A DNA stretch of 64,000 nt from Cunninghamia lanceolata. Lineage: Eukaryota > Streptophyta > Pinopsida > Cupressales > Cupressaceae. The position numbers and the translations under genes were made by a program. Within the stretch, counting starts at the first letter, position 1. Every line of letters starts with the position of its first letter. The stretch lies in contig BSBN01001150.1 of the NCBI GenBank assembly GCA_027924645.1, positions 682,001-746,000 on the forward strand. Direction: 5' to 3'. The notes under the pieces are model-generated. The model was not told the origin of the DNA, searched no databases, and worked only from the letters and a program-made list of their open reading frames with translations. Positions 45,320 through 55,957 of this stretch are shown in pieces.

Positions 45320-47620
45320 TGTTGGTGCTTGAATTGACTGTCAATTTTTGAGCAATTTTCATGTAGGCACCATCCCAAAATATCCAAAATGTTCTAAGTT
45401 TTGGCACCCCTTCAGTGTTTTTCAACATCTGCATCTCAGTTCTTGAGGAAGGGGCCATCATGTTTTCTCCATCGGCATGAGTTTGTTTTTGTGTCTTCAA
45501 ACTTCCGGTTTGAACTTGAACCCTTTGCTCAATGGTTCAAGGTTCAATAGTTCGATGCTTCGAGTTTCTTGGCCACCAGTCAAGTGTTTTGCCGATGGGA
45601 GTACTTTTGATGTTTGGACCTCGGCGTCAAACTTCTCTGTTGAACCTCTCTTTTGAACCATCGGGTTGAACCGGTTTAAGGTTCAATGGTTCAAAGTTTT
45701 ATGTTTTGGTCTTATCGGAGTGATCTGCTTCATCAGCGAAGCAGTTTCATGTTGGGCCGACAGTTGGTTGTCTGGCCGATGAGGGATGTTCAAGGTGGTC
45801 GTCGGCAGGACTTGTGCTATCGGCCAAGGATTTTCTTGTTGCTCCGAGGGATGATGGTCTCGCCGAAGACCTAGGATGTGGTATGCCATCGGAGTGAGAT
45901 TGTGTATCAGGATAGCTATTGAAGGGTCCACCGATGGAGTATTCTCTGGCTGATGGGAGGATAGAGTGGCTATCGGGCAGATTTCACGTTGGTCTCACCG
46001 ATGAAGTATTATCGGTGAGAGTTGGTCTATCGGCTGGGGAGATTTTGGTTGCTCCGACGGTGTAAGTCACACCGACGGAGGTGGTCTTCAGTGTGACTTT
46101 TGCCTATCGGTGAGGAGGTTTTTGGGTTGGCCGATGGTAGTAGTCTGGCCGACAGGGGATTGTGTTATAGGCATCGGTGTGACTGTTGAGGTCGGCAGAA
46201 GTTTTGTGTGGTTGGCCGATGATAGTGGTCTTGGCGATGGGCTTTTGGAGAGAGAGGCGTGTGTCAAGCGTGGCAAAAGCAATCGACACCTATTATACTT
46301 ATGGCCATATTTTTAAAATACTGAAGGGGTCTCCGCACCATGCATGTGGGATTAATTTCCCTGCATATTTGAACCTGCGGTGAAGCGCGTTTTGGCGGGA
46401 AATTCTTTTTTGAACGCTGTGACAATTTTCAAGTAGGCCGCAGGTGGTTGAGCCATCAATGGCGATAGTGCAGAGGTATGGGTGATGGTACGTGCGACCA
46501 GCCTGCCCGATTGTGAATGAGGACTTCCAGATGGCGGCGGAAGGCTCGAGGCCTCCCTTGTCTGCTACATTGATGACTTCTGAGCGCCATTCTTTCTGAT
46601 GGATGTAATTGGCAGATTTTTTACTTTTGGCTATGTAATTAATGCTGAGTACGCTTCCCTCTGGCTATTTTTAAGCAGGAAGTGTTACTCATTTTAGAGG
46701 TTGGATGTTTTTTGGGCTTTCGGCTCTGACTCTGAACATAAGGTGTTCACATTTTGAAAGGCATTTTTTTTGCTACAGACTCGGTCCTTAGTCTAGTGTA
46801 CTAGTCTATTTTGGCTTGTAAATGATGATTTTCTCTATGATGACTTTCTATGCAGATTGATTTTAAATGAAAAACACCTGTGTGTGTATTGTTTCTGATT
46901 GTCTCCTGTATGTCATTTGTTTTCCTTTCAAACAAGGTTGTCAAGGGCTTCCAAGTTTTTCAGTATATGCATTCTGTGTGTCTGATTTATTGCGTCTGCT
47001 CAAGGAGTGGTTAAATAGGCTTTTGATCAGATACAAAGGAAAATAGATTGCATCATAGGATCTGTTAAGTATGATCATAAGTAATACTCTTTCTTGGACA
47101 TGTTGCTGTTAGGCAGTAGCATTCTTCTCAGGTCCTCTGGATATGAATTTGTGTTGTCATGGGGAGACATTTACATTCTTAGATATGACTCTGCTACCCA
47201 GATAAGGCACTGGTTTGGGAATCTGTCTGTTCAATGGGTCTAGGAAAGTCCCATAACTCCAAACATCATTTCAAACCATTTCATCCTTTCATCTGTTAGT
47301 TGTAGGATTAGAAGTAGGAAACCCTTGCATGCTCTCATCCTTAACCAGACATTATGTCCAAGAATGTTGCCAACCTTGTGATTTGTTACACAAATCTTGG
47401 TCCATACATGAGAGTATTCTGCCTGTTGCTGTCAAGTTAAATCCTTTTGTCATTGAGCTAGTCAAGGTCATATTTTTATTAAATCGGGACACCCCCCTTG
47501 GTGCGGTAGAACCAGAAGTGAAGGGGAGGAGCTCACACAACCTCCTGTATTCAGTTGGCTGAATCTACCTGTGCATTAGAACTGGCAAACCCTAATGTTG
47601 ATTCAGAAGAAAAACCAACA
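45320..47620 (+). repeat. 3' LTR of element E
   Basis: 2301 bp partner of 40604-42905. The bases before it (caatcagagccac) are not a purine tract. Confidence 0.94.
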
Positions 47621-47625
47621 CGTAT

Positions 47626-48644
47626 AACACAAGTTGTACATACCGGAAGTCAGATTCAGAATTTGTCTAAGTCTGGACAGTTAGGAACATAGCAGCAACA
47701 GGGTCTGATATTTTGGTCTGGATCTCTTCAGTGGGAAGTCATGATTAGCTGCGGATCTAGGAGAGTCATGTGCATTGTCAAGATAGTCTAAATCTAGATT
47801 TTTGTCCTCCGGTGATGAAGGATTCAAAAGATAGTAGCCTCTGAGTACTGGGTTCCAGTTTGTCATAGCAGATAGAAGAAGAACAAGCTGACCTTGAAGA
47901 AGATCCTGATTCTAGATGTATGGAAGTTGTTTGTTAGACAAATGATAATGATCAGTGACAGTGGCTGACATGAGTAATGATTTTCAAGAGCAAGTTTTAG
48001 TCTGCACCTTAAGTTATGCATAGATCTAGCCGACAGGGCAGAGCATTCATAAAAGTTCTAAGTGTTGTTGAGGCTGAATGGTAGAATGATTGTAGATCAT
48101 ATTGCAGATATATATCACTGATGAAATTGGATGATTCAGGTGTGAAGTGTGTGCGAACAAGGTGAATGTGAGAAGAGAAGTAATCCAAAGTGCAAATGAA
48201 GGCAGAACAGTAAGAAGAGTAGAGTAAAGATGAAATGTGTAAGATCAGTTTTTGCACTTAACCAGAACTAAAATTCTTGCATAAGTAGATGGTATTAATT
48301 AGTTCAAATCTATATTATTCTCTTGTAATGTTTCCATAGGTAGTGAGCCTTCTACTTGAGTAGTGAGCTCTGGGCAGTGAGCCCGAATGCATGTGCATTC
48401 CCATTTGTAAAAATACTTTTAACAGGGTATTAATATTTGTGGGTTAACCCCCACCGTGGTTTTTCCCTTAACCGGGTTTCTATGTCAAAATCCTGGTGTC
48501 AAATGTGTTATTTATGTTTTTTGTTCACATGTTATTGATTGATGCTTAAATGTTTATATCATTAAATTGATTAAAAAGAAAAAGGACTGAAAATGTGTGA
48601 CAACTGATTCACCCCCCCCTCAGTTGTCCGGACCTAAACCAACA
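47626..48644 (+). repeat. 3' LTR of element D, right fragment
   Basis: Resumes at aacacaag exactly where the 5' LTR (34153 onward) would continue, and ends ccaaca followed by the TSD aaatg. Confidence 0.93.
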
Positions 48645-48800
48645 AAATGATGTATGCATACACAAGGCAGGTCAATTGTTTAACAAAATGCCTCAAAGAG
48701 ATGTGGTATCATGGACCACAATGATTACAAGATTTGCACAAAGTGGATTTGTTGAAAAATATTTTGAAACTTCCAAGCAAATATAATTGGTAAGTGTAAA
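48645..48800 (+). pseudogene. PPR gene remnant, right part
   Basis: After the TSD the PPR sequence continues: GQLFNKMPQRDVVSWTTMIT then RFAQSGFVEK in one frame (about 48671-48760), a textbook PLS-type PPR motif. Joined across element D, it is the continuation of 33480-34088. Confidence 0.85.
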
Positions 48801-49589
48801 TAATTGTGTAGTTTAAAATGTGCCAAGAGGGGCTAAGTAATGAGAAACAAACAATGATGAACATGGAATATGAATAATAACAAAATCAAAGCATTATATT
48901 TAGCATGTATGATAAGGGATGATAAATAAACATAATAGAATTAAGGAAAATGTAAAGAACATGTGTAAAGACTTGGCATACCTAAAAACCAGAGATTCGA
49001 ATGGAGTGACTACCCAATTATGTAATCTTTTTTTCTTCTTGCATCAAACTCCTCAACAATTTGAGTTTTTCACAAACTTGCTTCCTTTTCAACATTCAAT
49101 TGTATATCACTCATATAGAATTACAACAACAATACAATTAACCAATGTATAATGTTAAATTCCTACAATTCAATCACAATTAACATTGCAACACTACAAA
49201 AATTGAAACTTGAATTGATATATATCAAATTTGATGTGAAAACTATGTTATTTCCTCCTTCCTAAGTTGGCAAACTAGAAAAAGGTGGTGGAAAGTTCAT
49301 GCAAAGGTGGTAGAATATGAAAAATTTGCATGTGCACTTCCCAACAACATCAAAAAGCTTTTTTTTTTTTTAGAACACGCACATAACCAAGAGAATAACA
49401 AAGCATGTGGGCCTGGATCATGGGTGTCCTAGCTATTTTATCTCTTTTAGAGTAACTCTCACATTATAATGCGAGCACGTTTTAGCTTGCTATACAAAAC
49501 GACCATATTTCATCTTCTTCGAATCATGCTCATATTATGAAAAAGTTGATTTCATAAAGGTTTCCTAACTCATTGTCTCATTACCCACC
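48801..49589. other. AT-rich unassigned sequence
   Basis: Short frames only; a T run at 49361-49371. No supported gene. Confidence 0.4.
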
Positions 49590-50685
49590 CCTTTCCCCCC
49601 TCTATCTCTCTCACACCTATCTTTCCCCTATGTATCTCACCCCTCTCTCCCTAGGCTATAGGTCTCTCTAGGCTATAGGTCTCTCACATCTATATCTCTC
49701 AAATGAATCTCTAGTTATTTTCCTTCCTCTCCACCTCTCTCCCTCCTCCTTACTCATCTTTCCCTCAAGTTGTTAGCTTCACTCTCTCATTTTCTTCTAT
49801 CTCTCCCCTCACCTCTCTATTTCTCACCTATGTCTCCCCCTCACCTCTCTACCTCCCCTCTCTAGGTCTCTCAGTCACTCCTTGTCTACCTCTCCATCCC
49901 TCCTTAGCCATCTAGGTCTCTCACTTAACCCTAAACCCTATCCCTAAAGCCTTAACCCTCAACCCTTAAACCTTAAATCCTAAACCCTCAACCCTTGACA
50001 CTATACCTTAAACCCTAATCCCTTAAACCTAAACCCTAAACCCTATCCCTAAAGCCTCAACCCTCAACCATTAAACCTTAAATCCTAAACCCTATCCCTA
50101 AAGCCTCAACCCTCAACACTATACCTTAAACCCTAATCCCTCAATCCTCAACCCTTAAACCCTTAATACCTCAACTCTTAAACCCTAAACCTTTAAACCC
50201 TAAACCCTTAACCCTTAAACCGTAAATCCTTAAACCCTCAACCCTTATCCACCCCTCTCCTCCCCTATCTGCCTCACCCCCATCTCTCCACTATCTCTCT
50301 CACCTCTCTCTCCCTAGGTTGTAGGTCTCTCACCTATATATCTCTCAAGGCTCTCTAGATATTTCCCTTCCTCTCCACTTCTCTCCCTCCTCCTTACCCA
50401 TCTTTCCCTCAAGTTGTCAACTTCACTCTCTCATTTTATTCTATCTCTCCCCTCACCTCTCTATCTCTCACCTTTGTCTCCCCCTCACTTCTCTAGGTCT
50501 CTCAGTCACTCCTTGTCTACCTCTCCATCCATCCTTAGTCATCTAGGTCTCTCACTTAACCCTAAACCCTAAACTCTATCTCTAAAGCCTCAAGCCTCAA
50601 CCCTTAAACCTTAAATCCTAAACCCTATCCCTAAAACCTCAACCCTCAACACTATACCTTAAATCCTAGTCCCTTAACTCTAAAC
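49590..50685. repeat. Compound repeat: polypyrimidine block plus telomere-like block, twice
   Basis: A C/T-rich block (49590-49920; ctctct, cctccc words) is followed by degenerate CCCTAAA/CCCTCAA/CCCTTAA repeats (49925-50245). Then both recur: C/T block 50250-50555 and telomere-like block 50556-50685. The landmark tcagtcactccttgtctacc lies at 49871 and 50512, a period of 641 bp. The second telomere-like block is interrupted by element F and continues at 56999. Confidence 0.88.
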
Positions 50686-51723
50686 TGTTGGGAATTAAGG
50701 TGTCTCAACCTGTGCAAATTCCTAGCATTGTTTATTTAATTGTGTATTTATTTTTTGCCTAATTTTGTATTTACTTGCACATTTAGTTTGGTCACTTAGT
50801 TGAGGTGGCATTGTGACATGTCATCCTACTTGGAATGTGACTTGGATGGTCAAGTCAAACTCACATGGATTCAGGTGTCCCATTTGAGGTGGCACTAATA
50901 TGCCATGTGTCGGCATCTTGTGGTATGTGGAAGAGGATATTCCATATGACTGAATCTATGACGTGTAAGAGCCAAGTATAGAGATTCCTATGACAAGTGG
51001 GGACAAGTGGCAGAGAGTATCTTTGTATGAGAGAAAGGCCTCTTTGGGTGCCCAAGTTGGGTTATAACATGTTGTATAAGTAATATTCTATATTTAGCCT
51101 TGTATGACGGATTATCTTACAAAATTTAAGGTTGTTATGATGGGCAAATTTTATGACAGCTATAAGATGCGTAAGAGCATCTGTCATAGCTATTTTTAGC
51201 CTAGAGTGCTCCAACCTTGGGAAGTCAAATATGCCATGTATGACAAATGTAAGAGAGGTATTTGCAGCTTGGACAAGTGTCCTTTGATGTAGGAAAATGG
51301 CCATGTGGCCAGGATGGACGCCCATCTCTAGAAGCTTCCTATTTATGCCTTGTATCTCTATATAATGTGGAGTTTAGAGTTGTAGTTTACATAGTTGATG
51401 TACAGGTACTGTTATGTTGCTGAAATCACTCTAGAAATGACATTTGAAGACTCTTGAAAGAAATTTCATTGTAAGTGTATTGTAAACTATTATTATTTTG
51501 ATAATACATTGTGCAAGTTTTAGAGTGTGGGGTTTTTCACCTAAAAAGGTTTTCCCCACGATATATCTTGTGTCACATGTTCTCTTGTGTTTGTGTTTGT
51601 TGTTGTAATATCTCTATTGTATGTTTAACATTGCTGCAATTGTAAGGATAAAAAAGAATTTGCATACATCTCCCCTTATTAGATCAGTGTAGAAAGCATT
51701 TCCGTATACCTTGCTTCCTTTTA
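50686..51723 (+). repeat. 5' LTR of element F
   Basis: 1038 bp, tgttggg...cctttta; the final CA is mutated to TA relative to the other LTR. Confidence 0.95.
51359..51366 (+). promoter_or_regulatory. TATA box in LTR of element F
   Basis: tatataat, also in the other LTR at 56631-56638; likely the element promoter. Confidence 0.55.
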
Positions 51724-51725
51724 GT

Positions 51726-51737
51726 TGGTATCAGAGC
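51726..51737 (+). promoter_or_regulatory. Primer-binding site of element F
   Basis: tggtatcagagc, perfect initiator-Met tRNA primer site two bases after the 5' LTR. Confidence 0.95.
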
Positions 51738-51841
51738 TTGATCACCTTTGATCCTAGTTGTTGAGTAGGGTTTTTTTGTACCGATCTTTAATTGAGTGGG
51801 AGTATGTGTAGAGTATTCTACAATTTTATTGCAGGAAGGAG

Positions 51842-52950
51842 ATGGTAGGTACATCCAAAAGAATAGATTTGGAAAAGTTTAATGGCAACAATTTCAAGTT
51901 GTGGAAACTCAAAATGGAAGACATGCTTGTTGATAGACCTATGGGAAACAATTTCTGGTACAAAACCAACAACAATGGCACAGGGAGATTAGGATCTCAA
52001 AGATCGTAAAGTTAAGGGTCTTGTGAGACTCTATTTAGCTGATTCTATCTTGTTGAATGTTCATGAGGAGAAGACTGCAAAGGAGCTGTGGAAGAAACTT
52101 GGTGATGTTTATCAGGATAAATCCCTGGTAAACAAGTTATTCCTATGGAATAAGTTATATTATCTGAGGATGGAAGATGGAGGATTGGTTGTAGACCACC
52201 TGAATGCCTTTAACATGCTAGTTGCATAGTTGACATCCATTGGTGTGAAGATGGAGGAGGAGGATCATTGTATGACATTACTTTGTTCTTTGCTAGATTC
52301 ATGGGACCACCTTGTCATGGCCATTGGGAGCACTACAACCACCTTCAAGATGGATGAAGTGGTGTCTTTGCTGTTGTCTCAAGAAATGTGGAGAAAGTCT
52401 TCTGAGTCAGCTAAGGGGGCTCTTGTGATTCGTGGTAGACCCAAGGAGAAAGAAAAAAAGGACAAGAAAGATAAAAAGGGCAAATCCAAATCCCGTGGGA
52501 GATCCAAATCTCTTGGAAAGTCCAAGGTACTATGTTGGAACTACGAAAAAATTGGGCACTTCGGAAAGGAGTGCAAGGAGGAGAAGAAGAAAAAGAAGAA
52601 TAACTCCTCTGATTCAGATTCTGACAAATCTCATGATGATGGTGATGCTTTTATTTCTGCCTTGGCCACCCATGCATCAGATGATGTGTGCCTGATTGAC
52701 TCTAGTGCTTCCTTCCACATGACCTCACATCAAGGTTGGTTCACAAAGTATGAAGAGTTTGACGGTGGGAAGGTGTACTTGGGTGATGACTCTCACCTAA
52801 ATATAGTTGGCTGTGGAAGAGTCTTGATCTGATTCCCTGATGGATGAGTGAAGGGGATCAATGGGGTTATGCACATCCCTAGTTTAGCACGAAACCTACT
52901 CTCTGTAAGTAAATTGAATGATGCAGGTGTGTAGGTTGTCTTCTCGAATG
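51842..52950 (+). pseudogene. Copia gag and protease (broken)
   Basis: From ATG 51842 (MVGTSKRIDLEKFNGNNF) a copia gag starts; a frameshift near 51980 leads into the frame that continues with LADSILLNVHEEKTAKELW, SLVNKLFLWNKLYYLRMEDG, and DHLVMAIGSTTTTFKMDEVV. A Lys-rich stretch precedes one zinc knuckle, CWNYEKIGHFGKEC (about 52533-52574). The protease motif reads LIDSSASFHMTS (about 52690) where D-S/T-G-A is expected: the catalytic-loop Gly is Ser, so it is probably inactive. Stops at 52227, 52830 and 52933. Confidence 0.9.
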
Positions 52951-54150
52951 GAGGATGCAAGATGAAAAGAGGATCTATGGTGCTTGCTAAGGGTACTCAG
53001 AGAGGTACTCTGTTTCAGCTGGAAGCATGCACTACTCAGTGTGATAGTTCTTCTAATTCGAAGAAAAGAGCTTTAGTCACTTCATCCTCACCATTGGAAC
53101 CATCAACGAAGAAATGTGTTGCTTCAACTTCTGATGGTAGTGCATTTTGGGTACCTAGGGGTGCTCATGCTTTGGAAATGAAACTCCCTGCTGAGAAGAC
53201 AATGTTGTGGCATGAGAGACTTGGTCACATTAGTGAGAAGGGTCTTAGAGCCCTAAAAAATAAAAACCTCATTGAGGGGTTAAATGATTGTAATCTTGAG
53301 TTTGACTTTTGTGAACATTGTATATATGGAAAGCAAAATTGTGTTTAGTTTTACTCTAGTTCTCACAAGGCTTCTGGTGTTTTGGATCTTATTCATTCTG
53401 ATGTTTTTGGTTCTGTGAATGTTCCTTCAATTTCTAAATTATTATATTTTTTATCATTCATTGATGATTACAGTAGAAGGACATGGGTTTATTTTCTCAG
53501 AAGCAAATATGAAGTCTTTAGTCGGTTCAAAGAGTTTAAAGCTTTTGTAGAGAATCAGAGTGGTAAAAAGATTAAGTGTTTGAGAACTGATAATGCTGGT
53601 GAGTTTTGTTCCACAGAGTTTGACAAATTCTGTAAAGAACATGGGATTGAAAGACATAAGACAACTCCTTATACCCCGCAACAAAATGGAGTTGTAGAAA
53701 GGATGGACAAAACCTTGATGTAGAGGGCTAGGAGTATGCTTAGTGGTGCTAGCCTTGAACATAAGTTTTGGACTGAAGCTATAGCCATTGCTTGCTACCT
53801 GGTTAATAGGTCTCCTATCTCAGTGCTCGTTGATAAGACACCCATGGAGGTGTGGTCTGGTAAGCCCTTGTTAAGACATATTCATGTTTTTGGTTGTGAG
53901 GCATATGCACATGTGCTTAAGGAGAAGAGGTGAAAATTGGAGAACACGGTAGTTAAGTGTATCTTCATTGGCTATGGTATCGGTGTGAAAGGGTACAAAC
54001 TTTGGGATCCTGTGGCTAAAAAAGTGTTGTTTAGTAGAAGTGTTATTTTTAGAGAGCTAACACCTTCTCCTGTTGTTCTACAACTAGAAGAAAAAGAAAA
54101 TAAAGAGGATGTGGTTCAATTTCCTTATACCATGAGAAGACTGAACTAAA
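52951..54150 (+). pseudogene. Copia integrase (broken)
   Basis: Same frame as gag. The pre-integrase HHCC zinc domain is legible: WHERLGHISEKG...CEHCIYGK (about 53209-53332). The core shows the catalytic triad: D in LDLIHSDVFG (53382 region), D in CLRTDNAGEF (about 53580) and E in QQNGVVERMDKTLM (about 53685). It continues to the FGCEAYAHVLKEKR and CIFIGYGIGVKGYKLWDP blocks. Stops at 53346, 53721 and 53931; the first two stand where Gln is usual. Confidence 0.93.
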
Positions 54151-55090
54151 AGACCCTGTTGGACCTAATCATCAGGAGAGCTCTAGCAACTCTAAAATTT
54201 CATAAGAAGAGGTAGAACCTCCACCTCAGTCTTTGAGGAGGTCCACACAAAACAGGAAGCAAATTGACAGGTTTGGTTATACATTGCTAGATTCTAGTTG
54301 TGCTTATGCCTTGATTACTAACATTGATGAGCCTAGAACTGTGATAGAGGCTATGGACATGAAAGATGCAGGTTCTTGGAAGGAGGCCATGGAGGATGAG
54401 ATGGCTTCTTTGGAAAGGAATAAAACTTGGGACTTGGTGCCTTTGCCTGATGGACGGAAACATGTTGGATGTAAATGGGTGTTCAAGAAGAAATTTGGAG
54501 TAGATGGCAGTGTTGAGAAGTACAATGCCAGATTGGTTGCGAAGGGGTATTCACAAGTGGAGGGAATTGATTATGGTGAGATTTTCTCTCCTGTTGCAAA
54601 GTTGACATCTATTCAGTTCTTGTCATCTCTTGCAGTAGCTTATGACTTAGAAGTGGAACAAATGGATGTGAAGACAACTTTCCTTCATGGTGACTTGGAG
54701 GAAGAAATTTATATGTCATAGCCTGAGCACTACGTGGTGAAAGGTAAAGAAAATTTGGTTTGTAAGTTAAAGAAGTCTATGTATGGTTTGAAGCAATCTC
54801 TTAGGATGTGGTACTTGAAGTTTGATGCCTTTGTGTTGTCCATTAGATTTCTGAGATTGAAATTAGATCATTGTGTGTATTACAAGTTTGACAATGATCA
54901 TATTCTCATTATTGCACTATATGTTGATGATATGTTGCTGATTGGGAATGGTAAGAATATGATTTTTGATTTGAAGTCTTAGTTGTCAGCACAGTTTGAA
55001 ATAAAAAACTTAGGGGCAGCCATGTACATTCTTGGGATGGAGGTCATAAGAGACATAGCAAACATAAAACTTTGGTTAAGCTAGAGTAAG
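54151..55090 (+). pseudogene. Copia reverse transcriptase (broken)
   Basis: In a new frame after a shift near 54150-54230. Motifs: SWKEAMEDEMASLERNKTW, GCKWVFKKKFGVDGSVEKYN, ARLVAKGYSQVEGIDYGEIF, VEQMDVKTTFLHGDLEEEIY, and the catalytic ALYVDDMLLIG (about 54914), intact. Stops at 54719, 54980 and 55082 replace expected Gln codons. Confidence 0.95.
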
Positions 55091-55909
55091 TATGTAAAGC
55101 TTGTGTTGGCAAGATTCAGCATGGCAGATTGTAGACCATTGCGTGTTCCTGTTTCATTGGGGACAAAGTTATCTATTAATGATTGTCTAAAGTCTCCTTC
55201 TGAGATGGTGGATATGAGAAGAGTACCTTATGCTAGTGTAGTTTGCAGGTTGATGTATGCTATGGTCTATACAAGACCAGACATTGCTCAAGCAGTGGGA
55301 GTCCTTAGTCAATTTATGGCTAATCCTGGATGGGTACCTTGGGATGCAGTGAAGAGAGTGTTCAGATATTTGAGGGGTACTTCTGAGTATTCCTTATGAT
55401 AGCATGGTTATTTTACAGGACCTCAACAGTCTATGAGTATTCGTGGATTTGTGGATTCTGATTGGGCAGGTGACATTGACAACAGGAGATCCACCAATGC
55501 TTATGTGTTTACCGTGTTTGGTGGTGCTATTAGTTGGATGAGTGAGAGACAACCTGTGGTTGCTTTGTCCACAATAGAAGTAGAGTACATGGCAGCAACT
55601 CATGCTTGTAAGGAATCCATTTGGCTTAAGAGGTTGTGTTTAGATATTGGTTTTGATGCAAGACATATTACTATCTATTGTGACAGTCGGAGTGCGATTT
55701 GCTTCGCAAAGAATTCTACTTTCCATCCTAGAACAAAGCACATTGAGGTTTAGTATCATTTTGTTCATGATATGGTAGAAGATGGGAAGGTGATATTGGA
55801 GAAAGTAGACACTTTGAAGAATGTTGCAGATGCATTGACTAAACCTGTGGGCACAGAGAAGTTCAGATGGTGTTTGGAGTCTATGGGCCTCTTGGCCCCT
55901 AGTAGTTAA
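55091..55909 (+). pseudogene. Copia RNase H (broken)
   Basis: Same frame as RT. VDSDWAGDIDNRRSTNAYV (about 55450) holds the first catalytic Asp, STIEVEYMAATHACKESIWL (about 55570) the Glu, and IYCDSRSAICFAKNSTFHPR (about 55674) the second Asp, ending with ADALTKPVGTEKF before TAA at 55907. Stops at 55397 and 55751. Confidence 0.93.
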
Positions 55910-55945
55910 ATTTTGTCATTCTTTTGGCTCTTGCAAGGTGTTCGA

Positions 55946-55957
55946 CAAGTGGGAGAA
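55946..55957 (+). promoter_or_regulatory. Polypurine tract of element F
   Basis: aagtgggagaa directly abuts the 3' LTR, as in other plant copia elements. Confidence 0.8.

Larger units (their letters stand above)
40604..47620 (+). mobile_element. Element E: gag-only LTR retrotransposon, tRNA-Arg primed
   Basis: Nested in the 3' LTR of element D with a perfect TSD, cgtat (40599-40603 and 47621-47625). LTRs 40604-42905 and 45320-47620 start tgttggt and end accaaca. The 2.4 kb interior has a tRNA-Arg-type primer site, one open 654-codon gag-like ORF, and a tRNA-Arg-like sequence next to the 3' LTR. No pol domain is present and no clear polypurine tract precedes the 3' LTR. By nesting it is younger than D. 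Confidence 0.94.
34089..48644 (+). mobile_element. Element D: non-autonomous LTR retrotransposon
   Basis: 5' LTR 34089-35183, initiator-Met primer site 35186-35197, two coding regions, polypurine tract 40517-40526, and a 3' LTR (40529-40603 plus 47626-48644) split by element E. Perfect TSD aaatg (34084-34088 and 48645-48649). The internal 5.3 kb encodes a coiled-coil/zinc-knuckle protein and a long second protein. I find no protease, RT, RNase H or integrase signature in any frame, so movement must have used enzymes from elsewhere. Without element E its length is about 7.5 kb. Confidence 0.93.

Noticed and set aside
3326..55753. TAG read as Gln (alternative genetic code), suggested by the many Gln-position TAGs
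   Set aside because: Paired copies in the window have CAG at the same sites, intact ORFs end in TGA or TAA without TAG inside, and TGA/TAA stops also occur; mutation decay explains all of it.
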